A DNA stretch of 64,000 nucleotides from Perca fluviatilis. Taxonomy: Eukaryota > Chordata > Actinopteri > Perciformes > Percidae. Position 1 is the stretch's first letter. Each line of letters begins with the position of its first letter. Shown one piece after another: positions 1 to 10,795 of this stretch. The position numbers were made by a program, and so were the translations under genes. The notes under the pieces are model-generated. The model did not search any database and was not told the DNA's origin. It worked only from the letters and a program-made list of their open reading frames with translations. The stretch covers positions 6,155,781-6,219,780 of the forward strand of contig NC_053118.1 of NCBI RefSeq assembly GCF_010015445.1. The letters are read 5' to 3'.

Positions 1-54
1 ATCAATAAAATAAAATTGAATTAATGTTGCATGTTGTTGTGATAATTTACTTAC

Positions 55-189
55 AGAATGTCGGCTCAATTTCCCCTCATTTGAGGCTGTATCCCCATTT
101 CTTCGCTTTAGGGAAGGCCAGTTTAAGGGCAGGATCTCCCAAGGCACTTGTTGACTGTGGCCGGTTGGCATTCTCATTGAAGTGGAATA
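55..189 (-). CDS. Possible exon of an unrecognised host gene
   Basis: On the minus strand this 135-bp block is bounded by a pyrimidine-rich acceptor (ending CTCTCAG, just above 189) and an excellent donor (GTAAGTAAAT, just below 55). Two frames matter. In phase 0 all 45 codons are open and would continue past the donor. In phase 1 the frame reads FHFNENANRPQ then ALGDPALKLAFPKAKKW and stops at a TGA at 77-79, which looks more protein-like. Which is used depends on the frame of the upstream exon at 699-828, and both joins are possible. I do not recognise the protein. It could be a real gene's 3' exon or an old transposon gene; the splice signals are the main evidence. Confidence 0.38.
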
Positions 190-698
190 CTGAGAGATAG
201 AGTCTTCAACAACAACAATGCAAATTATGTAATGGGTGTGTATTTTATTACTGTACAAAGAAAGAGAAGTCTACACACTGTGCTAAGCTACCTGAGCAAA
301 TGGCACAGATCAAAACTTATTTTTGTAGTTTTTTAAATAATCTGGTCAGATAGTATGTAGACTGTGACTCATTTGAAATAGCAGTAATAACAAACATAAA
401 ATACTATCATGATACATAAATACATATCATGTAGTGCATAGGACAATATATCTGTATACAGGCTCTAAGATCAATGTTATATGTCTGCCCACATTATGTA
501 CTGTCTCACTGATAAGGTTCTCTTTCCCTCTTTCAACTGCAATGGGAATATACTGTAAAGTCCATAGATATATAATTTGGGAATAACTATTACCAGTAAT
601 CATTCAAATGATTACTTTTGACTTATCAGCTTATAAATACAAATGTAAATAAAATACAACAGGTAAACTAACATTTACAAAAATTCAATTTCACAAAC
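190..698. other. Interval between two possible exons
   Basis: AT-rich sequence with no coding frame, RNA gene or repeat that I can support. It would be an intron if the flanking blocks are exons. Confidence 0.3.
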
Positions 699-828
699 CT
701 CTGCTTCTGACGTGAGTCTTAGTAGTGTCCTTGGATAGTTGGGTTCCAACAGATCTTTCAGGAAGGGGGTCAGTCTGGCAGCCAATAATCCGGGAGGTAC
801 TGGCCTGGGAAACAGGTCTAATGGCTCC
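699..828 (-). CDS. Possible internal exon of an unrecognised host gene
   Basis: Minus-strand 130-bp block preceded by a good acceptor (a CTCCTTCCC pyrimidine tract, a CTAAC branch-like motif and TTCTTAG) and followed by a donor GTTTGT after GCAGAG. Two frames are open across it. One reads EPLDLFPRPVPPGLLAA and ends in phase 0, joining the fully open frame of the exon at 55-189. The other reads AIRPVSQASTSRIIG then KTHVRSR and ends in phase 1, joining the frame of that exon that stops at 77-79. No family is recognised. The low-coordinate neighbour and compatible phases make a real split gene plausible; RNA data would decide. Confidence 0.38.
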
Positions 829-930
829 CTAAGAATACATTCACATATGTTAGGAAATGGGAAGGAGACAGTGTGATAGTATAAGACATTTAATTTTTCA
901 TTGTAGGCATACAACAAAAAGTGTGGTAAC

Positions 931-1684
931 TAGCAATGCACCGAAATGAAAATTCTTGGCTGAAACCGAAAACCGAAAAAGAGGAAACCAAGACCGAAAA
1001 CCGAAACACCGAAAGAAATTAAGCCAATTATTAGTACCATTGCATTTATGGTTATGACTGTGTACTAACTTTACTAAAATCAAGGCATTGCAATTGTATA
1101 CATTAATATTAAAGTTTAATTAAAAAAATATCTAGCAGAAATATGGCTACAATCTGATAGGCTACTATATACTGTATGTGACTAAGAACAGAATAGCTTA
1201 TATTATTATTATTATTATTTGAGGCACTTTCTTGCAGGATTTCACTGAACATATCAGACAACGAGGGTGCATGCCCCTCATCTGGTGCAGAGAGACAAGT
1301 CTTTTTTTCTGCGCTCTGATCTCCTCCTGCGCTGATCGCTACTCCGTGCGCGCTCCGTCTCCGTCTCCACGCGGGATCCATCCTGATTTCACGTGCGCCC
1401 TGCTTTATTTCCGCATCCAAGTAATGGTCTTTATAACGCGAATCAAGTACAGTCGCGATGAAGTGCAGAGGATCCGAATAGATCTCAACCTCTTTGCTTA
1501 GGAGACGCTTTGCAGGTGGAACGGGTACTGACACACGTGCAGGTCGTGGTTTCTGTTTGCGTCATCACAACATTCCGGCCGTATTGTATCGGTGATAAAA
1601 GTATTTCGGCCGAAAACCGAAAATGCCCTTTTGGGCCATTTTCGGCCGAAAATTTTCGGTGGCCGAATATTCGGTGCATCCATA
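931..1684 (-). mobile_element. Degenerate hAT DNA transposon (754 bp)
   Basis: The ends are imperfect inverted repeats (TAGCAATGCACCGAA on the left, the complement of TTCGGTGCATCCATA on the right), flanked by an exact 8-bp duplication GTGGTAAC at 923-930 and 1685-1692. An 8-bp duplication and TAG..GCACCGAA ends are hAT hallmarks. The subterminal sequence is rich in CCGAAAACCGAAA-type motifs at both ends. Inside is a minus-strand remnant of a hAT transposase C-terminal region. The element is a deletion derivative of a larger hAT and cannot encode a full transposase. A short ATT microsatellite lies at about 1201-1220. Confidence 0.88.
1109..1534 (-). pseudogene. hAT (ZBED-type) transposase fragment
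   Basis: The minus-strand frame contains HFIATVLDSRYKDHYL near residues 24-39. That is the familiar hAT/ZBED segment in which LDPRYK or LDSRYK precedes the C-terminal dimerisation region. The rest is a degraded linker with acidic and serine-rich stretches and a poly-asparagine run made by the ATT microsatellite. The BED finger, catalytic core and dimerisation motif are absent. The fragment sits wholly inside the TIR- and TSD-bounded hAT element, so it is transposon coding debris and not a host gene. Confidence 0.7.
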
Positions 1685-1692
1685 GTGGTAAC

Positions 1693-2055
1693 TCAGAGAC
1701 CAGCAGAACACAAGAAAAAAACATATATGATGAGGTAGAGTCCTCTATCTACTATAACATAAATGACAAATAAAGGCACTTGGATGAGGCAAATAACACT
1801 AAACAGTGGCAGTGCAAACAGTGCAGTATAAGAAGGTATTTAACAAGTTAGATGCAATACAGATATATGTGAATATAATAAATAATAGCTAACTACCTAG
1901 GTTAATCACATGTAGAGCTTATAACATATATTGCAAAGACAGAAGGGAGAGAGAAAGGAAAATCAAAAGGGTTGGCAAGCAGGGGACGCATTGCACAGAA
2001 TCGGTCATGTATATCAATAAGGTAATCATTTATTTATATCGTTTATAACATAGTA
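1693..2055. other. Unassigned AT-rich interval
   Basis: I see no supported gene, RNA or repeat in this stretch. Confidence 0.3.
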
Positions 2056-2102
2056 TTAGTATACTTTCTTGCCAGATTCCCTCACCAAGAAAATACTGTA
2101 TA

Positions 2103-2303
2103 TCAGACGCTGCAAATGGTGAGGTGAGGCGCGTCCTGTCTCACAGCAGCGTGGAGCAAAAAAGCTGCTAGCGCCTCCAGGGGACTTCGGGGCGCTTTTG
2201 CCCCTAAAAAACGGACTTGAACCTGACGAGAGCACCAACACCGATACGCTGAGGATACGCGCTCCGCCATCTTGCTAAAAGACGATGTGATGCACTCACA
2301 CAA
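2103..2303 (-). CDS. Possible first exon or promoter-proximal ORF of a host gene
   Basis: On the minus strand an ATG in an excellent context (AGCAAGATGGCGGAGCG, near 2273) opens a frame MAERVSSAYRCWCSRQ that runs about 57 codons to a stop near 2103. The block is locally GC- and CpG-rich in an AT-rich window, as at a vertebrate housekeeping promoter, and an in-frame upstream ATG lies at 2303. Its orientation matches the putative exons at 699-828 and 55-189, so it could be the 5' end of the same gene, but I cannot define a donor with confidence. It may equally be a CpG-rich repeat. Confidence 0.25.
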   Translation of the reverse strand: MCECITSSFSKMAERVSSAYRCWCSRQVQVRFLGAKAPRSPLEALAAFLLHAAVRQDAPHLTICSV

Positions 2304-2699
2304 TCAGTCACAGACTATCTCTAGTTTCCTCTTGGCCCGAGATTAACAATATTACAAACAAACTATAATAGTAGGTGACATCACTGTTGTTTGCTGTAAC
2401 GTTACTATACAGTTAACTTAGCTACAGCACTAACGTTAGTTAGTTCAGTAGCCAACTAGGTTATATAGTTATAATGTGCACAGTCACCACCTCCCCACAC
2501 ACACACAGGGATAAACCGTGTGTAAAAGACAGCTAGCTAACCAGCCAGCTAACCAACCATTAGGAAAAACGAAATGATCTACTGTTAGTAATCTACGTTA
2601 TGAAATTGTTTTTTACTCACTATTTCAATGCTTGGGAGAGGGTCCTGAATAGTGGGAATGGATCTTTTCATCAACAGTAGTTTTGATACGACATCATAT

Positions 2700-4592
2700 G
2701 GGTAAACGTACCCATTAAGCCCACCAAAATCTGTGTTCAGTTATTTTTCCTACATACTAACATAGTTTATTAACATAATCATTTCTTAAAATGTAAGATT
2801 AATCTCTCATTTGAAAATAAATGTATTTATTTGTGTATTTTTTATCATATAAAATAAAGATATTTTATGAATAAAGTCAAAAGTCTGGCATGGGCTTAAT
2901 TGGTACCGTGGCACCATTTAAGCCCACATGTGTTCCAAATAAGCCCACAACAAAAATGATTGACAAAATATAAGTAATTATTATTTTATAGTTAGTGAAA
3001 ACACCAAATATTTATTCAATAATATGTCTTACATTAACAAGTATCTAAAAAAAACATTTCATGTTATGTTTGGCTTGCTTTAGCCAATTTGCCACTTGAA
3101 CCAATAACGACCATCATCACCACAAACATGACTTGAAGAGCAACTTGTGAAAAAAGATAAGACTACAATTATTATTCTGATAAGTTACATTCATAGGTTT
3201 TATTTATTTTTTTAATGTTCATAATATAACAATTTTAAAAGTAGTAAAAACCCTGACACTAAGTCATTAACCTTACATTAACATTTACGTTACATTAAAT
3301 TAAGTATTTAAAAAAAAGTTTGTTGGCATGCTTTTGCCAACTCATAATCACCTGCACTAATAACATTTTAACATCAGATATCAAACATGACTTGCAAAAC
3401 AGCTCATAAAGTACAGCATTTTGATTTCTTGGTGGTTTGCCAGGTGAAAAGGGTCAGCACCCTGCAGGTTAGCCCGGCAAAGTATCAACCTCTGACGTGC
3501 CTGATGATTTTAGGACAACTGCTGTAATTCTTCCTTTTTGATGTCATTTTTCTCACTGTAAACAAATGATTATGCAAATTAGGTTACATAACAATACTTC
3601 TGGCCAGTGTGTGATCTGTGATGTACTCTTGTTAATGACGTCAGTAAGGTAAAAGAACATCAAAGTCACAGGATTACAGTAAAAATGACAAAATTACAAA
3701 TCTTTACATCGGAAATTCCTATCAAACTCATAATTTCAGGAATTTCCTATTGAAACACATGAGATGGGCTTAAATGGAACATACTGGGCTTAAATGGTTC
3801 TACAGTGACTACCAGGGAAATAAAGATGATATGTTAACACCAAAATGAAATAAATTTATAAAGATATGCCTGGAGCCTAAATATGCTGTAAACTTCCCAT
3901 CATAGTTGTCTCTCTGTTGCCAAACTTTCAGAATTATCAAGGTATTTTCATTCAAAGTTGGCTTGCACTACCTGCTTTTTAGCTCACTGTACCATTTAAG
4001 CCCACCTTGAAAAAAAGGCATTTTAAAAAATATTTAGCCCACCCAAACCATTTATTGTGTCTTAATTTGTAGATTGATGTAAAATGAATCAGAAAACATT
4101 TAGTGTACATACTTAACATTTTTAATCCTTCGGCAGTGTATCTATCAGTATGGTTATATTTTGACCTTGTGATTAGCTCGCTACGCTAACTAGCAAAACC
4201 CATCTTTCCAAATGAAATCAAATAGTACAAATTGGCAAAAAACTACTTGATAATACACAACAATCAAATCATTAATCTCTCAATTTCCATAATATGAATG
4301 TACTTACCAAGTTAGTGGATGTAAATTGTTGAAAATAGATTCCTTCTGAGGGGTCCCAAAAGTTTTGAGGCGACTTTATGTGAGCCTCCTTGAGACTGCA
4401 CTGATGTAGGCTGGCATATCTCAGCATTGACAAATGTGATTGGTTCTCAACAAAAACTGATGTGTAATTAAGAACTTGTTAGATTAGATGAAATAATGAG
4501 TAGCGTAAAACAGCCACCTCTTTTTTTTTAAATTGACTTCAAAGTTGCAAGTGGGCTTAAATTGTGCCTGGGCTTAATGGGTACGTTTACCC
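2700..4592. mobile_element. Non-autonomous DNA element with TGGGCTTAA-motif array
   Basis: The left end GGGTAAACGTACCCATTAAG is repeated in inverted orientation at the right end (CTTAATGGGTACGTTTACCC, ending 4592), giving terminal repeats of about 24 bp. At least ten copies of TGGGCTTAA or its complement, some slightly degenerate, lie inside in both orientations: near 2714, 2892, 2927, 2940, 3766, 3785, 3997, 4036, 4552 and 4569. No substantial ORF is present. Two diverged direct copies of an internal segment lie at about 3030-3170 and 3285-3420. The target duplication is unclear; TA is possible. The superfamily is not recognised. Confidence 0.75.
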
Positions 4593-4619
4593 TAGCCCCT
4601 GATTCAGTAGAACTGCAGT

Positions 4620-4672
4620 GAGAAATGTGCAGTTCAGTAGCTAGCTACATACAGTAGCTACATACAGTAGCT
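4620..4672. repeat. Short tandem repeat (CATACAGTAGCTA)
   Basis: Two to three imperfect copies of a CAGTAGCTAGCTACATA-type unit just outside the TGGGCTTAA element. Confidence 0.5.
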
Positions 4673-4699
4673 AGCTGAAAAGCCGGACTCGGCACAGGT

Positions 4700-4895
4700 T
4701 ATATAAACCTTTATTTATTTATCCAGGTAAGTCGATTTGCAACAACGACCTGTCACATTCACACAGTTCACACAGTGGTGGTAATGAGGGAGGGACAAAG
4801 CACTGTTCTTTCACTTTCCCCACCCAGATTTTTATCCTGTCAGTCTGGGGATTGAACCGACGACCTCCCGCTCCTCTAACCTTTAGGCCACCACT
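4700..4895 (-). mobile_element. tRNA-derived SINE, minus strand
   Basis: Read on the minus strand, a tRNA-like head has an A-box-like segment (complement of 4875-4893, GGCCTAAAGGTTAGAG) and a B box (GGTTCAATCCC, complement of 4848-4858). It is followed by a body and a tail that ends CTTACCTGGATAAATAAA, a tail type shared with LINE 3' ends in fish. No coding capacity is expected. The exact ends and target duplication were not resolved. Confidence 0.65.
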
Positions 4896-5089
4896 ACCAC
4901 GACACCCATTGGTTACCCGGTTTCTACCTGTTTTATTCAGTCTATGCCGTAGACACTGGGAACCCAGAAATTCCAACATTCCACGTTAAATTGAACACAA
5001 CATGTCCGTGCCCCTCACCTATGCCCTCGCCTGGCATCATGGAAGTACCGAAAGTCGGCAGAAAGCGGCAGAGTCCTATTTGATATGAC

Positions 5090-5770
5090 AGACTGGTCTC
5101 ACTGAATTCCGTAAAATGGGCACGGACTGGTAACAGTTCATTCCGTGGTGGTGGTACGGAATGTGTGAAAATTCCGTGTGGCCACCACGGAAAACAATGC
5201 CAATATAAAGTCAATGAGAAGATGACGTAGCACGGTAGTGAGCAGTATGCAAGGCCGGAATTCCGCATAAGGAGGTTGGTTGGGGTGGTGGATGGGTAAA
5301 ACACAGAACTTTCATCGAGGAGACCGGAGTTCGCATCCCGTGTGTGGCGTTTGTCAGTTGTGTATTTTTTATTTTTTTTTATAAGCATGTCCCGCGTGTG
5401 TCACAGAACCGTAAGCCCACCCACGACCTTTTCCTGAACCCAACCGCTCCGTTCTTCTTGCGCGTCAGGTAAGCATGTCCCGCGTGTGTCACAGAACCGT
5501 AAGCCCACCCACGACCTTTTCCTGAACCCAACCGCTCTGTTCTTCTTGCGTGTCACGTAAGCCTGTGTTTCTTTTTCGGCAATCCATGTTCATTTCACGG
5601 AATTCTTCCGTGGGCCCATCACGGAATTTGACGATCCGTTGGCGATCCGTGTTCATTTAACGGAATTATTCCGTGGCAGTTTAACGGATTTTGTTGCAAT
5701 TCCATGAAACTGCCACGGATTTAGAGTTAAGTTAAGTGTTCATTTTACGGAATTCTGTGAGATCAGGTTG
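5090..5770. mobile_element. GTCTCAC-family DNA element, 681-bp copy
   Basis: An exact 8-bp duplication GATATGAC flanks the element (5082-5089 and 5771-5778). The ends (AGACTGGTCTCACTGAATTC and the complement of GAATTCTGTGAGATCAGGTT) are inverted repeats related to those at 27095/33506 and 48372/49312. The interior is full of CCGTGG / CCACGG and TTCCGT / ACGGAA palindromic motifs. A shared core (GGAGGTTGGTTGGGGTGG then a GGATGGGT segment) matches the 48.4-kb copy. No transposase is present. The 8-bp duplication fits hAT, P or Merlin-like machinery; I cannot choose. Confidence 0.85.
5382..5558. repeat. Tandem duplication of an about 89-bp unit
   Basis: Two nearly identical consecutive copies, each starting TAAGCATGTCCCGCGTGTGT and ending near TTCTTCTTGCG, inside the GTCTCAC-family element. 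Confidence 0.85.
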
Positions 5771-5778
5771 GATATGAC

Positions 5779-7606
5779 TGTGTCAGATAAAAGCAAGTGC
5801 CTCGCAATGGAAGGTGGTAAAATAAGTATAATTTATTAAAGGGAAAAATCCCACAAATTTGAAAGTACATTTGAAAAGCGCGCACAAGGAGGCTAACCTA
5901 GTTTACCTTAACAAGCAGTGACAGGGCAAGGAGAACTCAAAGCCCCCTTTCCCCGAAACAGAAGCTAACCCCGGTAACGTTATGGGCATGGATGTATGGA
6001 TACAGGGCCAGGCAGTATGACGGAGACAACCGCAGGACAGAGAACACTACAGGAGGGCTTTCACCGGCGACACTAAAAGCGTGAGGAAGCGTGGGTTAAT
6101 ATGTGTATTGATACTGGGATGTCTACACAACTGTGTGAGTCGATTGACTTCAAAAAGTTTAAAACACCTGTTTATGTATGTCTTCTTTAGTCTGTTGGCT
6201 ATTTAGGTTTTTTCCTGGTACACTTACTAACACATTTAGCACTTACTGCGGCATCTTGTGTAGACTGTTTACATATTTGTGCTCATCATAATATGTACAT
6301 TTTATGTACTGGTGTTATTGTTGAATACATTGTGAATACATATGTGACGGTCGGAGTGACTGCCGCCGCCTTGTAGGGGTAACACAGTCTGGGGAGGACT
6401 GAGCGGGACGGGATCTAGGTCCCCCACACCCAATGCCTATGGCCTCAGTGTCCAAGTAAATGAGTAGGTTGTCCACTGTAGCCTGGACTAGCATCAGCTT
6501 CTCAGGAAGAGTAAAGCGGGCTTCAGATCATATGGTGGCCCCGTAAAGTGTGTGCAGTGTATATGGTAAATGTTGAGTGAACCCGACACTGCCCCTGCTT
6601 TACGTAAACCTTGCTAAACAGGTGAGGTGCCCCTACCCCCAGGTAAGTAATATATCTGAATATATGGTGATGAAACATGAAATAAAATACCTTGTAGGAA
6701 TCAACACCTTTGTTTACTGTGTGAGTTCACTGTTATCAACAGTCATTAATGAACACAACCCTTTTCATGTAGAGATAACATACATCCTAAGAAACAAGCA
6801 TGCTATTGCGTTCAGTGACACTGGTCAGGCTACTTAAGACCACAAAGTTAAACTTTCACACAGGCCATAACCCTTCTCTAAATATGACTACCTCGTGACA
6901 GGCATATAACATGAAAACATTCTCATGGTTAACTTCAACAGTCATTAAACTTTCCAGTGTGGGTGTTGTCAATATGAATGAGCTGACAGTTTCTGTCTTT
7001 TTCTCAGTCTTCAGCAATATGAGGTGTATATGTTGAGCACCAGTGTAAGTACCGGCGCCTACGTACCAGCGCCGCTGTACAGTTCAGTTCAGTTCACTAG
7101 GCGCTGGTGTGGTGTATGTGTGAGAGCACAAGCGCGGCGTCAGTTAGTCCAGTTCACAGTTCGGCTCTGACTGCGCACAGTATCTTGTGTGTACCCACAA
7201 ACAGCAGAGATCGCACTTGAAGGATGTCTGATGGCTGACAGGGTAAACTTCCTAACGTACTCGTTGCACCAGCGGAGGAAAAGCCACCGTTTTCCCTCTG
7301 CATGCAGGATGGCCCACAGCTACAAACACAGTGTGCAGTTCACACATGGAGCGGGGGAGGGGTGGCGGTAACGTTCCAACCCGGCGCTCCTCAATCTCCA
7401 CGAAGTTCTAACTACCTCTACTAAACAAAACTCTTGTAAAGTTAACTTTAGCACTTCTAGCGACCTAAACGATATGAACGCCAGCAATAGACTCACACTT
7501 GAATGCTCTTCCAGCCGTCTTCCTCCGTGTAGCTAGTCTGTGTCTGTGCATTCGGCCCCGCAGTGTAGGTCCACACCGCTACCGTTCTGTCATCCGTCTC
7601 ACACAC
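5779..7606. other. Unassigned interval with a GC-rich stretch
   Basis: No gene is supported. A TGTGACGG-starting segment near 6352 resembles the start of a fish LTR, but no matching right end or 5-bp duplication was found. The part from 7045 to 7400 is GC-richer, with CpGs and CAGTTCAGTTCAGTTCA repeats, possibly an old promoter or repeat. Confidence 0.3.
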
Positions 7607-8039
7607 TGACCCCACAGTCACATTAGCTACAAGAGACAGAGACAAAGCAACAGGCTGCCATTCATTTTCAATGGGAGTGGCCGTTTGCCAGCGACATGCG
7701 ACGAGCTCGCCGCTGCCATGAGCAAGGCGGGGCTGAAATAGACAAGAAGTCTATTTTATGCAAATGCTGAGCGATGCGACAAAGCGACTGCCAATCGGAG
7801 TGAAGGCAGCGTGAGGGCAGCGTGACGTATGTCAGTGGCTCAAGTCGAAGAAAATAATTCAAGATGGCGGAAAACGCTTCAGGACATCGTATTTCTGTAT
7901 ATATCTGATAGGTTTGGCATTTTATCTCACATATTTTGTTACTTTTATCGAGAAATAAATACTTTTAAATCCAAAAACATCGTTCTTGTAACTTAACATA
8001 CCTCTGAAGTGACTTTTGAGACCTCTTGCAGATACTAGG

Positions 8040-9476
8040 TAGTGTTAATTTTGTCACCTATTTTTAATTTAGTCTTAGTCTTGTGCCAAAATTTTTTGTT
8101 AGTCAAGTTTTAGTCGACTAAAAGTCTTGCCATTTTAGTCAAGTTTTAGTCAAAACATTTTAGTCTTTTTTAAAATAAATTATTTCTGATAACCATTTCA
8201 GTCAAATAGTTATAAAAATAAATAAATGCTATAAAGTTATATAAATATTGAGCCTCTTCCTTATTTCACCAGTAAACGACAAAAACAACCACTGCATGGG
8301 GAAAGGATATTTTACAATAAAATAAATGCAGCACGAAACTGGCAAGGCGTATTTCAAGTGAACGCAACATGTGTTGTTTTTCAGACAACGGCAGCTGCAG
8401 ACTGTCGTACGTCTCGTGTTGGAAATAGAGACAAACCTTTACACCGTTTAGCTGTCAGCATTTTAAAGTGATGGTTCGGAGTAATTCACCTAGGGTCCTT
8501 TGCACCATGACCTCGAGCCAAACACCCCCTCAGAAGCTTTTTTCACCTGGGTCGAACATTGGGAGAGTTAGCTAGAGTAGCGTTATCAGCTGAATAGCTT
8601 AGCGCAGGGGCTAATGGACCCACGTTTGTATCTTGTAAGTTACCCCACTAATAATGCCCGAAATGATACCAAACGTCTACAAGTAGTACAAATAGGTTGT
8701 GCACTCATAAAACGATGGATTGGAAAGTTTGTAAGTACACCAGAAGTTTATGAACACTGGCCTGCTCTCTTCAGCTCTCTGTTGCTGCTGCTGCTACCTG
8801 CAGTTAGACGAGTGCTTAGGGCCGTCTACAAATTACTACACCGAAAAGAGATACAATAAAAATATTTATTAATTTAATGATTAAATAAGGTAATGTCTCC
8901 AAACTTACCTCAATTATTACTTGTCTCCTGCTAGTTATACTACAGCACTTTAAAAAAAAAGTTAAATTAAAAAATATTTTGCAAAGGACCCTAGGGTGAA
9001 TTACTCCGAACCATCACTTTAACTGTGTTAAATCCAACTGCTAGCTAATGGTAGGCTAACGTTACCTGCTGCCAAGTGTAGTGTTAACTAGCGCCCCGTG
9101 CAGCGATGTTTCGGTTGACTCTAACGTCCGTTTAGGAGCATCAGAGAGAAGCGCAGGCTATTCGGTCCGGTAGATAACGGTCGTTAGGGCACCTGTCGGT
9201 GCTGTAGCACCGGGTCTCAGTAACAGCTGAATATTCTATCTCATGATGAAAAAGTAGAGACAATTGTTGACGAAAATGAAGAGAGATTTTATCTTAGTTT
9301 TTATTTTATGCAAAACATTTTAGTCTCGTCTTTTTTCGTCAACAATAATGCATGTTAATTTAGTCTTAGCGTTTTTGGACATTGGCGCAGTCTCGTCATC
9401 GTCTCGTCTTAGTCATGGAAAAAAAGGTCGTTGACGAACATATTTAGTCTCGTCTCGTCTGACGAAATTAACACTA
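8040..9476. mobile_element. hAT-like non-autonomous element (1437 bp)
   Basis: The terminal inverted repeats are TAGTGTTAATTTTGTCA and the complement of GACGAAATTAACACTA. An exact 8-bp duplication ATACTAGG lies at 8032-8039 and 9477-9484. Subterminal TTTAGTC / GACTAAA motifs are repeated many times at both ends (TTTTAGTCAAG on the left, TTTAGTCTCGTC on the right). No transposase is present. It is inserted upstream of the MADF exon inside the Harbinger element and is itself interrupted by a TTAA MITE. Confidence 0.9.
8467..9018. mobile_element. TTAA-target MITE nested in the hAT element (552 bp)
   Basis: Inverted ends AGTGATGGTTCGGAGTAATT and its complement extend about 40 bp to the CACCTAGGGTCCTTTGCA segment. 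TTAA flanks both sides (8463-8466, 9019-9022). TTAA duplication points to piggyBac- or Kolobok-type machinery; the ends lack the CCC typical of piggyBac. The interior frame at 8614-8859 is a chance ORF. Confidence 0.88.
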
Positions 9477-9570
9477 ATACTAGGCACTACTGATACAGAA
9501 GCGTCACCGTGTCAAACGTTCAAAGAAACAAATCAATCAAACTTTAGTTCCACAAAGCTGTGAGAAAATG

Positions 9571-9691
9571 GAGGAAAAACTTATTTTAGTTGTGTCCACG
9601 TACCCGGTCCTGTACAATTTAACTTTAGATTCGTACAGAGACATCAACATTAAAAACGATGCATGGAGTTTCAGAAGTGATGGAAATGACA
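9571..9691 (+). CDS. MADF-domain protein, first exon (Harbinger accessory gene)
   Basis: The ATG at 9571 opens MEEKLILVVSTYPVLYNL followed by a DSYRDINIKNDAW segment. This is the N-terminal half of a MADF domain (Myb-like, binds DNA), whose consensus has L-I-x-x-V-x-x-x-P-x-L-Y/W, then Y+D+N+K...AW. A donor (ACAG then GTATAT) follows at about 9692. In PIF/Harbinger elements a MADF or Myb-like protein binds the transposon ends and brings the nuclease to the nucleus; that role is known for the family and inferred here. The remainder of the domain is encoded after 10.8 kb, beyond the TTAA MITE. Confidence 0.7.
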
Positions 9692-9881
9692 GGTATATAT
9701 ATACTGTGTATATATAGTACCTCTTGTGAAAAATTTCGTTAGCTTGCAAGTACTGCCAGCCTACATTCACTGACAATATTGCTGGTGCTCAACATATATC
9801 AGGAATAGTATTTCAAAAGGGTGTCAAATGTTAATTAATTAAATGTTAATTGTCTGAACTTACATATAGTCCACCACTTAA

Positions 9882-10580
9882 AGGAGAACTCCGGGCAATT
9901 TTTACATTAATTTTGATCGCTATATGTATATGAGTACTGTCGATAGCAAAAAAAACGAGCCGAATCGGTGCTAGCAACATGGAGCTGCTGCAGCTAATGC
10001 CGAGAGCTCCCACTCAGCTAAAACGGCAGTTATGGGGGCATAAGATAAAGAGTGTCTTTGTGCCTCTTAACAGACACAAAATGCAATTAAAATGTCTGTG
10101 CAACATGAACAGGGCCCTTACATGACAACAAGATGCGTTTAGCAACTTAGCCATTGTTTAAATTCACCTACCCTCTTAGCTGCTAGCTGCCGTCTGGGAT
10201 GAGTGAGTGTGTTCAGCCAGGCTCCTGTAATAATCATCACGCAGCAGTTCCATGTGTATTTGTAGCATATATATCCATTTTGTGTGCTGTCGTTGGTGAA
10301 TATGAGTCTCTGCAGTGGCGAATTGTGTGGTAGTTTCCTTAGCCAGGCTAGCAGCCCCGACCGGGCATCCTTCTACTTCCTCCCCGCCTCCCTTGCCTGC
10401 TGCTGCCGAAAACAATCCACAGGCGCCCGCTGGTCTGTTGGATGTCCTCCAGAGGACAGTTCATGCTTTCACGGCGAAATATTGAAGTTTATTCCCCCCT
10501 CAAAAATATTAATATTAATATTTTAAAAAATTATACATATAGCGATCAAGATTACCGTAAAAATTGCCCAGAGTTCTCCT
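9882..10580. mobile_element. TTAA-target MITE in the MADF intron (699 bp)
   Basis: Ends AGGAGAACTCCGGGCAATTT and the complement of AAATTGCCCAGAGTTCTCCT form inverted repeats of about 45 bp that include a GATCGCTATA segment. TTAA is duplicated at 9878-9881 and 10581-10584. ORFs inside are not coding. It lies between the two MADF exons, so it would have been spliced out. Confidence 0.9.
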
Positions 10581-10795
10581 TTAATATGTTTTTGTGGGAA
10601 TTCAAATTAGCAAAAAAGTCTTACTGATAAATACTGTATTGGTACTCATCTGTATCAAACCTAATATCCTGTACCTAAACAATTTTGGTAGAAATATGTG
10701 TACCTTTAAACCCCTAGTTGACTTATTTATTATATTGTAATGGTGGTTCATTGGCTCCGGTTATGGGCTATGACTGTAAACTGTATGATTTTCAG

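Noticed and set aside
6352..6900. A solo LTR starting TGTGACGG.
   Set aside because: I found no CA end followed by the expected ACATA duplication, and no polypurine tract or primer site.
8614..8859. An 81-codon ORF as a gene.
   Set aside because: It lies wholly inside a 552-bp TTAA MITE and shows no recognisable motif.
7025..9800. A 17-bp inverted match (TATATGTTGAGCACCAG) at about 7028 and 9784 that could be an element end pair.
   Set aside because: No flanking duplication, the similarity stops abruptly, and a match of this length is expected nearly by chance in 64 kb. The nearby Harbinger ends explain the region better.
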